Positions 38,597 to 48,509 are shown, numbered from the stretch's first letter. The stretch is DNA of 64,000 nt from Paracoccus mutanolyticus (GCF_003285265.1 NZ_CP030239.1:62001-126000); one strand, 5' to 3'. A program made the numbers and translations. Notes: a model not told the origin generated them from the letters alone.

Positions 38597-38827
38597 CGAG
38601 CCGGGTTGCCCGAAGGCGAACATGCATTGGGCGTTCGACTGGCCGTGGACGAACTCAACCGCGAGGGTGGGATCCTCGGTCGGCCGGTCGAGATTGCGGA
38701 AAGTGATCCCGCAGGCGATCCCAATGCCTTCAGGCAGCATGCCGAAAGGATGATGACAGCCGAGGGCATCTCGGTCATCTTCGGCTGCCACACCTCGGAT
38801 ACGCGTCCATGGCTGCCCTCTCCCTAA
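38597..38827 (+). pseudogene. Amide/urea ABC binding-protein fragment
   Basis: The frame GVRLAVDELNREGGILGRPV, EIAESDPAGDPNAFRQHAER and GISVIFGCHTSDTR matches the N-terminal lobe of AmiC/UrtA-type receptors. About 70 residues are present. Confidence 0.75.
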
Positions 38828-38964
38828 CCTGGCTTCGGACGTCCGTCTTGTTTTCGGCAACTTCGCTGAGGCTCCTCGATCCCGGCCTTGGCCTGATCGT
38901 CCAGCTGCTCACCGGAGTCGCTTTCGATCTTCCGAACACGACCCTCTGCCGTCTTCCGACCAGG

Positions 38965-39081
38965 CATCGGGTTGTAGTTCCCCGATGCCGCCGCAAAGAC
39001 GTAAAGGTCGTCGGGCGTGATCAGCCGGCGCAGCTCGGCGCTGTCGCCGGGCTGCAATTCGTCGAAGGTGCTGTTCACCAG
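38965..39081 (-). pseudogene. MaoC-like hydratase N-terminal fragment
   Basis: The frame VNSTFDELQPGDSAELRRLI and TPDDLYVFAAASGNYNPM is the hot-dog-fold start of MaoC hydratases, also found in hydratase/phosphate acetyltransferase fusions. The D/H catalytic pair region (SGNYNPM, usually SGDxNPxH) is cut at its end. Confidence 0.7.
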
Positions 39082-39513
39082 ATGCATGTCACGCCCCGTC
39101 GAATGCATTCACGCCCCGTCGCGGGGGGCGGCCGCTTCACCCGGTTGAGCTGCAACTCGACGGTCAACCGGATCTCCGACTGTGCAGGATGAGACGAGGA
39201 TCTCGTCGATCCGGGTCTCCCATTCGTGCTGCGGCACGGATGAGGCCGCCAGCGCCCCATCAGTAACCCATAGCTGCTCGGGCTCGTCAACTGCCCTCCA
39301 TGCCGCGCATCGTACGTTAGCGCAAGATTTGCTGGCCGAACGCGTGATTCCGCTGGCAGCTGTGCGTTTTTGCAGCCCGTGGTTGCCGAAATAGGGGTTC
39401 CGAACTCAAGGCGGCGGACGCACTGTCACATCACTGTCAGGTGTGCCTTTTCGACGGAATATCAATTCCCTCGCGACGGGCAGGCGGCAGGCCTTCGAAG
39501 GGTCCCGAACGAG
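39082..39513. other. No recognisable gene
   Basis: A minus-strand run, WETRIDEILVSS (near 39200), looks coding but is not assigned. Confidence 0.35.
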
Positions 39514-39655
39514 AGGAGGCGTGAGGTGACTTGGATTTCGCAGGACGAGGTGCAATCGCGTGATGCTGCGATAGACGGGGCGACCGATCCACCCCTCGAT
39601 CATGGACTGGGCGGCCTGCATGTAGCTCTCGATCTGGGCGTCCTCCGCGTTTTCC
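39514..39655 (-). pseudogene. Phage head-tail connector (gp6-like) fragment
   Basis: The frame AEDAQIESYMQAAQSMIEGW and IGRPVYRSITRL matches the N-terminus of gp6-like head-tail connector proteins (typical DDxxIxxYIxAAxxxIExxTGR). It is evidence for prophage DNA among the sources. Confidence 0.6.
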
Positions 39656-39689
39656 CGAGATCAGGAGGTTGAGTCGCCGCAGATCATCG

Positions 39690-40985
39690 CGCAGACCCGC
39701 ACGCGCCAGGCGCACCGCATCGGCCACGGCGCGGTCGCTTCTTCCAGGCCGATGACGCGCTCGATGCGGCTTCTGCTGAGCTTGAGGAGCTTGTCCTGCG
39801 CCACGGTGGTCAGCTCCGTGACCGGAACGCCGGTGATCCTGGAGACGATCTGCGCCACATCATCGGCGCGCGCCTCAGCCGTGGCTGAAGCATGATCGCG
39901 CTTCCAGATCTCGAGAAGCCGTCCAGCTCTTTCTGCTTGGCCTCCAGCTCCTTCTTCAGTTGCGCCGCGAGGTCGAACTGCTTGCGGGCTGCAGATAGTC
40001 CTGCGCGCTGATTGCCCGACCTCAGAATCGAACTCCTGCGCGACAGTGCCCGCGCAGTGGCCGACGAATTCGGGCTGGATTTCCGTTCGGTGCGAAAGGT
40101 TCTGATGGATCGGTGGCGCGAATACCGCGCGGCGCGCGCGGATACCCTCGCGGAAAACGCCCGAGGGGCTTTCGATCGTGTCGCGAGCCGCGCGAATCAT
40201 GATCGTCTGTGCGACCGTGGGCTCGTCCACATAGCCGGCTGGAATCGGCTTTCGAGTGCCGCGTCCTTCTCGATGTATTTCCGGCGCTCTGGATCTCCTC
40301 GGCCCTGGGCGGCAGCGCCCGGACCGAAACGCGCCGGCTTTGCAGGTTCGGCCCTGTACCGGCGCCCGGCGCCTTCACCACCGCCTTGGCCGAGGCGGGG
40401 TTTGCCTTGATGGAAAGGGATCGCGCATGACCCTCCTCGGTGATCTGCTTGAGGATCGTTCTGGACCACTCCGCGAACTCGCCGCGAACTGGCGCACGGA
40501 ATTCGCCATCGAGTTGATGTGGCCGGCGTGCCGCTGTCACGCAGCGCCCAGCACTTCGCCCGCGACGATCCGTTGTGCAAGTCCCTCGACGATGGCGGTC
40601 TTGGCCACGCCGGGCTCGCCGATCAGCACCGGGTTGCTCTATATACGGGCGCTCAACCCACTGCTGCTGTGCCTATGGCATCTTCGAATGGGCTGCCGAT
40701 GACGGGATCCGCTCAGAGCCCTGCGCGGACTCCCATGGGCCTTGGGTTTTCGCGACTTTTCAGTGGTTGGTGACGAAATGGCTGAATCGAGGGTGGCAGA
40801 AATTTCCTGCGGAGCCGATGTCGACATTGCCCGCACGCACGCCGCGGCGTCAACCCCAGCTTGCGCAGCATCGCCGCCGCGAGGCCTTCGCCCTCTTCGG
40901 CAAGGCCGATCAGCAGGTGCTCGGGAGCCACATAGGAATGGCCGGGTTCGTTCGAGGCGATGACGGCCCGGCGCAGCGCCACCAT
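39690..40985 (-). pseudogene. clpB: ClpB disaggregase, decayed but collinear
   Basis: Pieces appear in the correct order on the minus strand. First is an N-domain (GHSYVAPEHLLIGLAEEGEG, about 40850-40960). Next is the NBD1 Walker A region ([20 protein letters not shown], about 40555-40632; the usual GVGKT glycine is Ala). Then come RKYIEKDAALESRFQP (about 40255-40300) and the NBD1-NBD2 linker (ADDVAQIVSRITGVPVTELT, then IERVIGLEEA, about 39730-39880). Segments between them are frameshifted or replaced. Spacing is about two thirds of normal, and NBD2 is missing. It is either a second, dying clpB copy or a badly assembled one. Confidence 0.75.
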
Positions 40986-40989
40986 CCGG

Positions 40990-41086
40990 TCGAGGGGATG
41001 AAGTTCCACCGCCCCGTCAAGGTAGGGGACGAGGTCTCGCTGTACGCCGAGATCGTCCACATCTGGCCGGAATTTCGCAGAATCTA
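40990..41086 (+). pseudogene. Acyl-CoA thioesterase (YciA-type) slice
   Basis: The frame GMKFHRPVKVGDEVSLYAEI and VHIW matches the hot-dog-fold thioesterase pattern (MxFxxPVxVGDxVxxYAxV). It adjoins the decayed clpB on the opposite strand. Confidence 0.7.
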
Positions 41087-41314
41087 GGCACATCGGTGCT
41101 CCTGCCTAACGAGCATCGCTGTCGCAGAAGCACACTATTCAAGAACGGTGTTGGGATGCATGTGAGCAGCTTGTTGCCCTGCGCTCAGCCGGTCGGCGAT
41201 CGCGCGTCCGCCGCCGCAGCCGCGATCCACGCCGCGCCGCCGCTTCCGCTTTTCCCGCCGTCATCGCCATCACCCGTTTTCCCCAGCCTGCCGACTTATC
41301 CACAGAGGCGCCGA

Positions 41315-41500
41315 ACCGCTGCCGCTGAATTCGTCAAGAAGGGGCGGCGTCCAAATCTCTTTCTCATCGGTGAAAACCGACAACCCTGCTGAAAGCGCTG
41401 CATCGTGCCATTTTTGCGCGGCAGCGTAGATGGGGGCAACGTAGTGATTTGGGTTGTATCGTGACAAAGTAGAAGCTCCGTCTGCATCCTGCACTTGCAT
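41315..41500 (-). pseudogene. McrB-like restriction protein N-terminal fragment (tentative)
   Basis: The frame SRYNPNHYVAPIYAAAQKWH, DAALSAGLSVFTDEKEIWTP and PLLDEF resembles the start of McrB-type AAA restriction proteins (typical YxPxHYVAPIYxAAxxWRDxCLxxxxSLF...IWT). The AAA domain is absent. Confidence 0.45.
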
Positions 41501-41849
41501 CCGGACATTTCGGCAGTCAGCGACATCAGCCGATCTGCATCTGAGCGCTGCAGTGTCACTGCAGCGACAGACTACCGTGTCTCTACACCTTCGCTACTGT
41601 CTCATACAGTCAGTGCACGGGATGGGCTGACCGTGACGCACGGTGCAGGAAGATCCTGCGCCGACTGCTCGAGAAGATCCGATCAGGTCTTCAAGACCCG
41701 ATCCAGATGAGCTGCACACGCCATCCACGATGTCGCGCACCTTCGCGTCATCGCTCAGCAGTGAGCGGCGCTGTAGCGTGCGCGTTCAGCCAGGGACGAC
41801 TGGTCGCCGGTGCCGAGAAAGCCGGGCCGATCGCAGTCGTAGCGCCATG
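41501..41849. other. No recognisable gene; contains a palindrome
   Basis: The 21-bp palindrome CGCTGCAGTG-T-CACTGCAGCG lies at 41546-41566 and could be an operator. The rest shows no assigned product. Confidence 0.5.
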
Positions 41850-42115
41850 CCCGAGGTCTTCGTCGATCCCGACCGCGCGACCGGATTGCTCGACCGCGCG
41901 GGTCAGCTCGATCGGGTGCTCGGCCATGCGATCGCCGAAGACCTGGCGGAAAGCGCCGAGCATGGCCTGGTGCAACTCGTTCGAGGGCTCGAACCGCGTC
42001 ATCAGGAAGCGGACATCGGCGAAGGCCTTGGGCAGGCGGATCTTCCCCGTGGGGAAGTTCTCGAACCCGTGCGAGAGATCCTCGAGCGCCTCAGAGAGCT
42101 GGCCGATGAAGCTGG
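41850..42115 (-). pseudogene. Plasmid partition ParA/RepA-like C-terminal fragment (tentative)
   Basis: The frame FADVRFLMTRFEPSNELHQA, MLGAFRQVFGDRMAEHPIEL and TRAVEQSGR resembles the late part of RepA/ParA ATPases of repABC plasmids (xxRFLxTRxExxxxxxxxMxxxxRxxFGxxM). The upstream part, ALEDLSHGFENFPTGKIRLP, is coherent but not typical. Confidence 0.45.
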
Positions 42116-42179
42116 TGGTCGATGTCGTGATGGTCGACGATCTCGCGTCGCGCGGATTGTGCACGCAGTTCTGCTGGGC

Positions 42180-43335
42180 CAACCGGGATGATGCGTTCCA
42201 CGGCATCTGCTGAAGGCGCCATCGTGCCGCATCTGCCTTTCGACGCTGGCCAGCATGCTGCCTCGATGACGAGAGTGGCAAGATACGCCCCGGAAAAGCC
42301 GTCGGTGTCGTCTTCGACCTGCTCGTTGAACTCCAGGGGCTTCGACAGGAACTGGTGCGCGTTTCCGAGAATCTGCACAGCCATGGTGACCCCGCCGTCA
42401 TCACGGTGCATGTGGATCTGGTGCGGATCGACCGCAGGCTGGTCCAGGCTCTCTGAACGGTTCCTCGCGGCCGGAGCCGATGCCCACCGATGGGTCGAAG
42501 CCGTCGAGCTCGTTCAGAAGCTGGTTCAGCGTCGCTCACGCTCATCATGGCCACCGGCGATCTGGCCGGAGGAGCGCGCCCGCCCGAGAGCGTCGAGTTC
42601 GTCGATGAAGATGATCGCCGGAGCCGCCTTGCGGGCCTGCTCGAAGAGGTCTCTGACCCTTGCTGCGCCGACGCCGACGAACATCTCGACGACTCCGACC
42701 CCGAGATCGAAAACAAGATCACGCCTTGCAGGTCCCTGCCCCGCCGGCGATCCTTGCGCCTGCCCGGCGCGACGACGACCCGGATGCCTTGGAGATGCGC
42801 GCGCCCAGTTTCCGTATTGGACGGGCTCTTGAGGAACTCCACGACCTCTTGCAACTCGGCCTTGGCCTCGTCCACGTCCACGCCATAGACGGCGAGCGAC
42901 GCCGGTTTCCGTCTCACGATGATAAACTCGGCCCTGCTGCGGCCGCCGCAGGAACCCGCCGGAACGTCCGGTCGGAAAAGCCGGCGAACTTGCGGAACAG
43001 CATGACCCAGTCGCAAGGCAAGGCCGGTCTGCCAGCCTTAATCAGGCTCAACAAGAGCGGCTCATAAAGCGCGACCTGTCGTGCGGTGCCGGCAATGGTT
43101 TGGCGTGCCATGGTTGCATATCCAGTTATCAGTTCTCGAACTGCTTCTTGCCGCCACAAGTTCGGCATGTGGCCCGACAATCACTCGGGCGCACGCATAG
43201 ATTTGTAAGGAATTGTTTCTGACGTGCGAGTTTCGGAAACGCTGTGTTGCAGACACGCGAAAGGCTCTGGATGAAGAGCACGGCTATGAAAGCCACCACC
43301 CAGTACCAGATGTTGTATTCGGTCTTCCTCTCCAT
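42180..43335 (-). pseudogene. ftsH: FtsH protease, decayed second copy
   Basis: The N-terminus MERKTEYNIWYWVVAFIAVL with its first membrane helix begins at 43335. After a shift comes TSETIPYK, the usual entry to the periplasmic domain. Further on, [20 protein letters not shown] (about 42840-42890) is the AAA start. The pore, Walker B and sensor parts ([20 protein letters not shown] in another frame; [16 protein letters not shown]) are scattered in other frames to about 42450. The lid, DTDGFSGAYLATLVIEAA, is near 42260. The M41 HEAGH site is not found. Order is preserved, so this was one gene. Confidence 0.7.
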
Positions 43336-43339
43336 ACCG

Positions 43340-43528
43340 ATTCGCCCCCTCGGCCAGAGCGGGCGTTGGTATTACAATCTTGCCTGAGTTAGCCGCTATC
43401 TCTGCAATCAGGTGGTTCACCCGGTCATAGCAGCGATCCAACGGCTTGCCTGTAGCGGGATCAGTGGGGGCGTTTGCGTCTTTCTCGAAAAAGAAGATCA
43501 GAACAGAGGCATCAAGGGCAACAATCAA
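43340..43528 (-). pseudogene. PIN-domain protein N-terminal fragment
   Basis: The frame MIVALDASVLIFFFEKDANA, PTDPATGKPLDRCYDRVNHL and IAEIAANSGKIVIPTPALAE is the first half of a PIN nuclease (Asp6, and Glu in PALAE). It runs directly into the ftsH N-terminal region on the same strand. Confidence 0.75.
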
Positions 43529-43655
43529 TGCGTCTCTCCGTCACCGTGCGGTCCGCCAGTTGCGGCAGGTCGCGATAGACGTAATCGCCCAGATTCAGGG
43601 CGCCGCTCAGCAGGCCCCGGCCTCGACCACATCGGCGTCTGCCTTCCAGACCTCG

Positions 43656-43823
43656 TCGCGCAACCGCGATTTCCTCTCCTATATCGTCGATGCGCTGCTT
43701 GAGGGACGGGCCGACCGCATCAAGGCCTATTTCATCGCCGTCGACGTGTTCGGACGGCCGGAAAGCTTTGATCCGACGCTGGACCCGATCGTGCGCATCG
43801 AGGCGACGCGGCTGCGATTGAAA
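43656..43823 (+). pseudogene. Winged-helix/TPR adenylate-cyclase-type regulator N-terminal fragment
   Basis: The frame RDFLSYIVDALLEGRADRIK, AYFIAVDVFGRPESFDPTLD and PIVRIEATRLRLK is the conserved N-terminal block of a regulator family with TPR or cyclase domains. The C-terminal domains are absent. Confidence 0.7.
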
Positions 43824-44409
43824 TGCTACCACAGATTATAGCTGCGTGGTATCCTAATGAGCAGATTTGAAAAGGTTTCGGGATCGGATATCGCTTGCCG
43901 CTGGGCGCCGACCACCGCCTGCTTGCCCTTGGGCAGCGCATCGAGTCCGCGATGGAGACGCATGCTCTCAGCAGATGCTTCGCCGCGCCACGCCCTCGGC
44001 GCTGATCGATCATGTGCGCGACTCGACCGCGGTCTGCGCCGTCGCCGTCTCGCTATGGCGATGCGGTGTCGAATGCAGGATGCGGAAGCCGTCCCCGTTG
44101 CTGCAGAACTCCTGCGATTGAGCCGGCGAAGCAAACGCGGTCAAGGCAGCTCCTGATGACATCGGGCGAACGAACGTCGCGCGTGGTGCCGAGGCCGAGC
44201 GTGACCGCGGAGAGCGCGGGTTGGCAGTTGACGTCGCGCGATTCGTCTGGCATTCGACTCCGTCCGCGATGCAACGTCGGACGAAATCGTCCCTCTGGAA
44301 CAGCTGCAAAGCCGCGAGCCCGGCCAGGAATGGAACCCGCAGTCTTCCGGAATCGAGATCAAGGCAAAGGCTGCCCGGACCCTGGAGCGCCTATGGAAGG
44401 CGCTGTCAC
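43824..44409. other. Unassigned patchwork
   Basis: A minus-strand run, RSPDVIRSCLDRVCFAGS (near 44110-44170), looks coding. No family was assigned. Confidence 0.35.
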
Positions 44410-44680
44410 CTATCGCATCGGGCGCTACTCCGCCGGCGGACGACGCCGCCTGATAGCCGTCGATCACCACCCGCACCGCGCCGTCGCCGATGGCATGGAC
44501 GGCGATTTGCAGGCCGCGCCGGTCGATCTCGGTGGCGATGCGGTCGAAATCCGCGAACAGCGGCTGCCCGCGATGGCCGGGCTGGTCGGGATAATCCCGC
44601 AGCAGGCAAGCGCAAGCGGTGCGGCTGTCGATCACCCCGTCCATGAACAGCTTGACGAAGCCCGAGCTGATCCAGTCCGA
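44410..44680 (-). pseudogene. YtcJ-like amidohydrolase family 3 fragment
   Basis: The frame GFVKLFMDGVIDSRTAC, YPDQPGHRGQPLFADFDRIA and TEIDRRGLQIAVHAIGDGAV matches YtcJ-type amidohydrolases, where VKxFxDGxxxSRTA carries a carboxylated-Lys-like metal ligand and VHAIGDxA a histidine ligand. About 85 residues are present. Confidence 0.8.
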
Positions 44681-45014
44681 GATGCGCGGAGGCGTCCTCA
44701 CTCTGAAGCACCCCCGAGCCCGTGAGCCGCAGCCGAAAATTTCGAATTGTCATCAAGACGCATGATAAAGCGAAGGAGACACCATCAGCAGAACAAGACC
44801 TGATCCCCTAGGCGCGCAAGGCCGGCGCGCCAGACGCCAAGAGCAGCAAGATCACCTCGGCCTTCAAGGAGAACGGCTCGAAATTCGACTTCCGGAACCG
44901 CATCGGCCATCTCGACTGGCCCTGGACCAGCGGCCCGAGCGAAAATCTGCGGTTGTCAGCGTCAATGCGATCGGAATCTAGATCAGCTACCGGGTTTTGG
45001 GGATCGGGACATCG
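44681..45014. other. Unassigned patchwork
   Basis: A plus-strand run, FDFRNRIGHLDWPWTSGPSE (near 44885), looks coding but is not assigned. Confidence 0.35.
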
Positions 45015-45250
45015 CGCCTTTACCCTCACCGACGACATGCTGACCGAACTGGAAACCAGCACCGGCGCCGGAGGAGAAGAAGGGCTACAACCTCTCCGAA
45101 CCAGCTGCGGCGCGATCACCGAGACAATTCCGCTTCCGCCCGGAGTGGATGGCGAAAAGGCGCACGCATCATTCAAGAACGGGGTTCCGACGATCAGGCT
45201 GCCACAGACCCCCGAGGCCCAGGCCAGGGTCTAGCGCATCGAGGTCAGGA
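45015..45250 (+). pseudogene. Hsp20 small heat-shock protein fragment, frameshifted
   Basis: The frame EKKGYNLSE followed, after a shift, by [20 protein letters not shown] and [17 protein letters not shown] is the C-terminal half of the alpha-crystallin domain. Its GVLTIxLPK motif is changed to GVPTIRLP. The chaperone's N-terminal arm is missing. Confidence 0.75.
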
Positions 45251-45667
45251 CGGCGATTTGCCACGGCGGTCGCCGGTTTGCGGCGTCCCCTCCGCTCCGT
45301 GCGAACCGCCCGACTGGCGAAGCCCCGGCGAGCCAGTATCTGCCGTGGGCGATGCCTGTCGGATGAAAGACCTGAACGTCCGGCTGTTGGCACGGATGCG
45401 GGGGGCGGAACTGACCGCCCATCTGGAGCTATCGAGCCAGGTCGGCATTTCCGTCCCAGCGCTCAAGCACGGTCGCATTGACCGATTACAACTACCCCAA
45501 ATTTTAGCGAAGACGAGGCAGCGGAAGGGCGATGGAGGCAACCGGTTGGTTTTGGATGCCGTCACGGTCGATTACGCCACCTTCGGCGGCAGGCGTCCGG
45601 AATGTCTTCACCTTGTAATTGCGCTCCATCATGCGCTGAATTCTTGGGCGGACGATCCCGAACGGCG
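45251..45667. other. Unassigned patchwork
   Basis: A minus-strand run, [20 protein letters not shown] (near 45570-45635), looks coding but is not assigned. Confidence 0.35.
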
Positions 45668-45780
45668 CCGCAAGGCCCATGTGCCGCAGGAGATCGGCTT
45701 CGCCACCAAACCCGCGATCGCGCGCAACATGATCGAGCGGGCGCTGGCAGCAGAGATGCCGTTTTCCTGGCGTGGCCCGC
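45668..45780 (+). mobile_element. IS701-family transposase fragment
   Basis: The frame [20 protein letters not shown] and [14 protein letters not shown] matches IS701 transposases (typical VPxxxxFxTKPxLAxxMIxRAxxAGVPFxWVxxDxVYG). The catalytic Asp should follow but the sequence changes there. Confidence 0.7.
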
Positions 45781-45900
45781 GAACGACCAGCCCACAACGG
45801 TGTAGCGCTCGACGGCGCTTGACCTGACCACGCCGAATAGAGAAGGACCCATTCATCATCCGCTCGGGGCATGATTCAGGCTCTGCAAGGAGACTGACGG

Positions 45901-46010
45901 ATGAGCAATCTTTTCTGGCTGACCGAGGCGCAGATAGCGCGGCTTCAGCCCTTCTTTCCCAAGAGCCACGGCAAGCCGCGCGTCGATGACCGCCGCGTTT
46001 TTTCTGGTCG
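45901..46010 (+). mobile_element. IS5-family transposase N-terminus
   Basis: The ATG at 45901, with an AAGGAG site at 45888, gives MSNLFWLTEAQIARLQPFFP and KSHGKPRVDDRRV, the start of an IS5/IS427-group transposase. The frame is lost after about 36 residues. The other IS5 piece at 29660-29880 would fit shortly downstream in such a protein. Confidence 0.85.
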
Positions 46011-46090
46011 GCTGTCGGCGACGACGGCGGCGACGATGATGACGCCCTTGATCATCTCCTGGTAATAGGCGTCGAGCCTGAGGAAGGTGC
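46005..46090 (-). pseudogene. Sugar ABC permease (RbsC-type) C-terminal slice
   Basis: The frame RLDAYYQEMIKGVIIVAAVV followed by AD resembles the last helix of ribose-type permeases (typical xYxQxxxKGxIIxxAVxxD). It is very short. Confidence 0.5.
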
Positions 46091-46144
46091 ATCATCATGG
46101 AGCCCGCGGAAACGGGGCTGCTGCGCGAGGCGCGGCGGATCGGC

Positions 46145-46350
46145 TGCCAAGCAACTGCTGTCGCAGCAGATCGCCGATCGTCTTCGCGCAGCGATCGTCA
46201 ACGCCGAATTCGAGTTCGGTGAAAATCTGTCCGAGGAAATCCTGGCGCAGGCCTTCGAGGTGTCACGCACCCCGGTCCGCGAGGCGTTGAACCTGTTGCA
46301 GGTCGAGGGGCTGGTGGTCATCGTCCCGAAATCGGGCACGTTCGCAATTG
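46145..46350 (+). pseudogene. GntR-family regulator DNA-binding fragment
   Basis: The frame LLSQQIADRLRAAIVNAEFE, FGENLSEEILAQAFEVSRTP and VREALNLLQVEGLVVIVPKS is a complete GntR winged helix (signature LAxxFxVSRTPVREAL). The effector (FCD) domain is missing. Confidence 0.85.
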
Positions 46351-46379
46351 CATCGAACCAGATGGGCTTGGTTTGGCTT

Positions 46380-46455
46380 GCCGGCGACGGATAGGTGCGC
46401 TTGTCACGCTCTGCTTCGACCATCGTTTCCCCGTTAGGGCCGTAATAATAGTCAT
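46380..46455 (-). pseudogene. CcmF-like slice (tentative)
   Basis: The frame YYGPNGETMVEAERDKRTYP resembles the periplasmic loop of cytochrome c assembly factor CcmF (typical GxxxxxLxPEKRxYP). It is about 25 residues long, so the call is weak. Confidence 0.35.
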
Positions 46456-46533
46456 CTTGCCTTGCCCCATTAGGATCTCAACCTGCCGCAACTTCGAGAC
46501 AATCTCCTCGGGCGTCGATCGCCTGTTTGCCAT
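46456..46533 (-). mobile_element. IS3-family OrfA N-terminus
   Basis: The frame MANRRSTPEEIVSKLRQVEI and LMGQGK is the start of IS3 OrfA (typical RxxFTxEQIVxxLRxxEVxLAQGK). It is followed by unrelated sequence. Confidence 0.75.
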
Positions 46534-46689
46534 TCTCAATCCTCCGTTTCCTAAACATAACGGCGGACCACTTCAGTGGGGGAGGATCAGCGTCGAGGCC
46601 TCTATGCGCGCAACCTAAACCCGCGCCATGACCTCAGTGACCGGCCCGCCGCTGTGCTTATGCCACGCGCGTGACATGGATGGCTGCTG

Positions 46690-46845
46690 CCCCTGCACGG
46701 CGAGTATTGGCTTGGGGTCAGCACCTTCCTGATCCGTGGCTTCGACCCGCTGCCCGACGCGCTGCAATACGGGCGCGAACTGATCCCGCGCGTCCGCGCG
46801 CTGGTCGCCGCGGAAGCCTCGCACCACAGCCATGCAGCCGAATAA
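46690..46845 (+). pseudogene. Luciferase-like monooxygenase C-terminal fragment
   Basis: The frame WLGVSTFLIRGFDPLPDALQ and YGRELIPRVRALVAAEAS, with the stop at 46843-46845, is the C-terminus of SsuD-like flavin monooxygenases (typical GVxxFxLRGxdPLxDAxxxGxxLIPxVR). Confidence 0.8.
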
Positions 46846-46914
46846 GGAGCTTGCCATGACCCTACAGACCTCTCGCCGCAGTCTGCTGCGATCTTGGAGA
46901 ACGCTGCAGGTGCG

Positions 46915-46985
46915 CTCGGTACCACGAGGCCGGCGCGCGGGTGGATGTGAAGACCCTGCACGCCGAGATCGGGGAGTTGACGGTA
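46915..46985 (+). mobile_element. IS3-family OrfA C-terminal slice
   Basis: The frame DVKTLHAEIGELTVSAHRY resembles the KxLHAxIGELTxExDFL region of IS3 OrfA. It differs from the slice at 32391-32507. Confidence 0.5.
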
Positions 46986-47164
46986 AGCGCTCACCGCTAT
47001 GAGAGCAAAAAACCTCGAGGCACGGCGCCAGACCGACATCGGTGCAGGCGGTGACAGCAGCGGCCGATGCCATTGCTTTCACGGAGGGCATGGCCGAAGA
47101 GGATTGCCTGCTGATCTGCGGACGCCAGCGCGCCGTGGTGGCGCTGCGGCAGCATCATGGGCCA

Positions 47165-47285
47165 GGAGGGATCGGGTCCCACGGATCGACGACGTCCACG
47201 CCCATGGCGATGAACGGCGCGACATCGCGGGTGGCGACGGGATAGCCGTTCGCCGCAGCGATGGCGATGCGACATCGACCTGCAT
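47165..47285 (-). pseudogene. PIN toxin (VapC) C-terminal slice
   Basis: The frame ANGYPVATRDVAPFIAMGVD and VVDPW is the typical VapC ending (typical ARxxGxxVATRNxxDFxxxGVxVxNPW), with the third metal-binding Asp in TRDVAPF. Confidence 0.65.
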
Positions 47286-47741
47286 GTCGTCTGGACCACA
47301 GTGCAGACTGAACTGCCCGCGCTCATCAAGCATCTATCCAGCCATAGTGGGTCCACAGCAGCCCAGAATCGCTCAGTGATGCTGCCGGCGATAGCCATAG
47401 ACCATCAGCAGGGGAAGGGTCACGGCGGCAAGGCCGGTGGGAACAAGCACTGTGCCCGCCGCCCCTTCCAATCAGCCGGCATCGCAGAGCGCGCTCGGTG
47501 TCGAGGATCGCGTGTCCTGCTGGCATCGCTCGGCGCTGCGCCCGGTGCGCACCTCGTCAGGACCTGAGCCGATCGATGCGTGCCGGATCACCGGCTGTCA
47601 ACGGCGGTGCAAAACCCGGCAACGCGGCGGCGTAAAACCAGGCCAGGTGGCGGTGACGGTGCGCCATGGCGCGCGCGCTTGCCACATAGCTGGCGCGTGC
47701 CATGGCGCACTGGCCCGTTAGGGCCAAATCGGGCAGATATT
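47286..47741. other. No recognisable gene
   Basis: A minus-strand run, VLVPTGLAAVTLPLLMVYGY (near 47390-47450), is a plausible membrane helix. No IS21 terminal repeat could be recognised in this stretch next to istB. Confidence 0.4.
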
Positions 47742-48506
47742 TCAGGACGGTGGTGCCGCTTTTCGGGCAGTGCTGTTGGCGAGGCGATAGCTTTCGCCGT
47801 TCATCTCGATGATGTTGACGTGGTGGGTCAGTCGGTCGAGCAGCGCGCCGGTGAGACGCTCGGAACCGAAGGTTTCGGTCCATTCATCGAAGGGCAGATT
47901 GCTGGTGATCAGGGTCGATCTGCGCTCATAGCGCTGCGAGATCAGCTCGAACAGCAATTCGGCGCCGGTCTTCGACAACGGCACGAAGCCAAGTTCGTCG
48001 ATGATGAGCAGCTTGTATCCGGCCATCTGCTTCTGGAAGCGTAGCAGGCGGCGTTCATCGCGGGCCTCCATCATCTCGCTGACCAGCGCCGCAGCGGTGG
48101 TAAAGCCAACGGACAGGCCCTTCTGACAGGCGGCCAGCCCGATGCCGAGGGCGACATGGGTCTTGCCGGTGCCGGACGGGCCGAGGGCAATGACATTCTC
48201 GCGCCGTTCGATCCATTCGCACCGGGCCAGTTCCAGCACCTGCATCTTGTTCAGCTTCGGGATAGCCGCAAAGTCGAAGCTGTCGAGGCTTTTGACGGCC
48301 GGGAACTTCGCGGCCTTGATGCGACGGTCCACCATCCGCCGTTCTCGATCGATCAGTTCAAGTTCGACCAGCCGGGCTAGGTATCTAACATGGTCCAGCC
48401 CTTCCGTCGCGCATTGGCGGGCCAGTTTCTGATGCTCGCGCAGGAAGGTGGGCAGCTTCAGCGCCTTGAGGTGATGGGCGAGCAGGATTTCCGGCGCATC
48501 ATTCAT
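47742..48506 (-). mobile_element. istB: IS21-family helper protein IstB, complete
   Basis: This complete 254-residue IstB, the AAA+ helper that assists the IstA transposase, begins MNDAPEILLAHHLKALKLPT. It has Walker A LGPSGTGKTHVALGIGLAAC, Walker B YKLLIIDELGFVPL, sensor TLITSNLPFDEW and ends NSTARKAAPPS. The ATG follows a TGA three bases upstream, consistent with coupling to an upstream istA. However, only a few codons of that upstream frame (LLSVGAEGAA) remain before unrelated sequence. It is the best-preserved transposition gene in the window. Bases 48284-48434 recur exactly at 12671-12821. Confidence 0.95.
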
Positions 48507-48509
48507 GCC

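Noticed and set aside
47742..48506. A complete IS21 element
   Set aside because: istB is intact, but istA is missing apart from a few possible codons, no terminal repeats were recognised, and the only IstA-like slice is 9 kb away.
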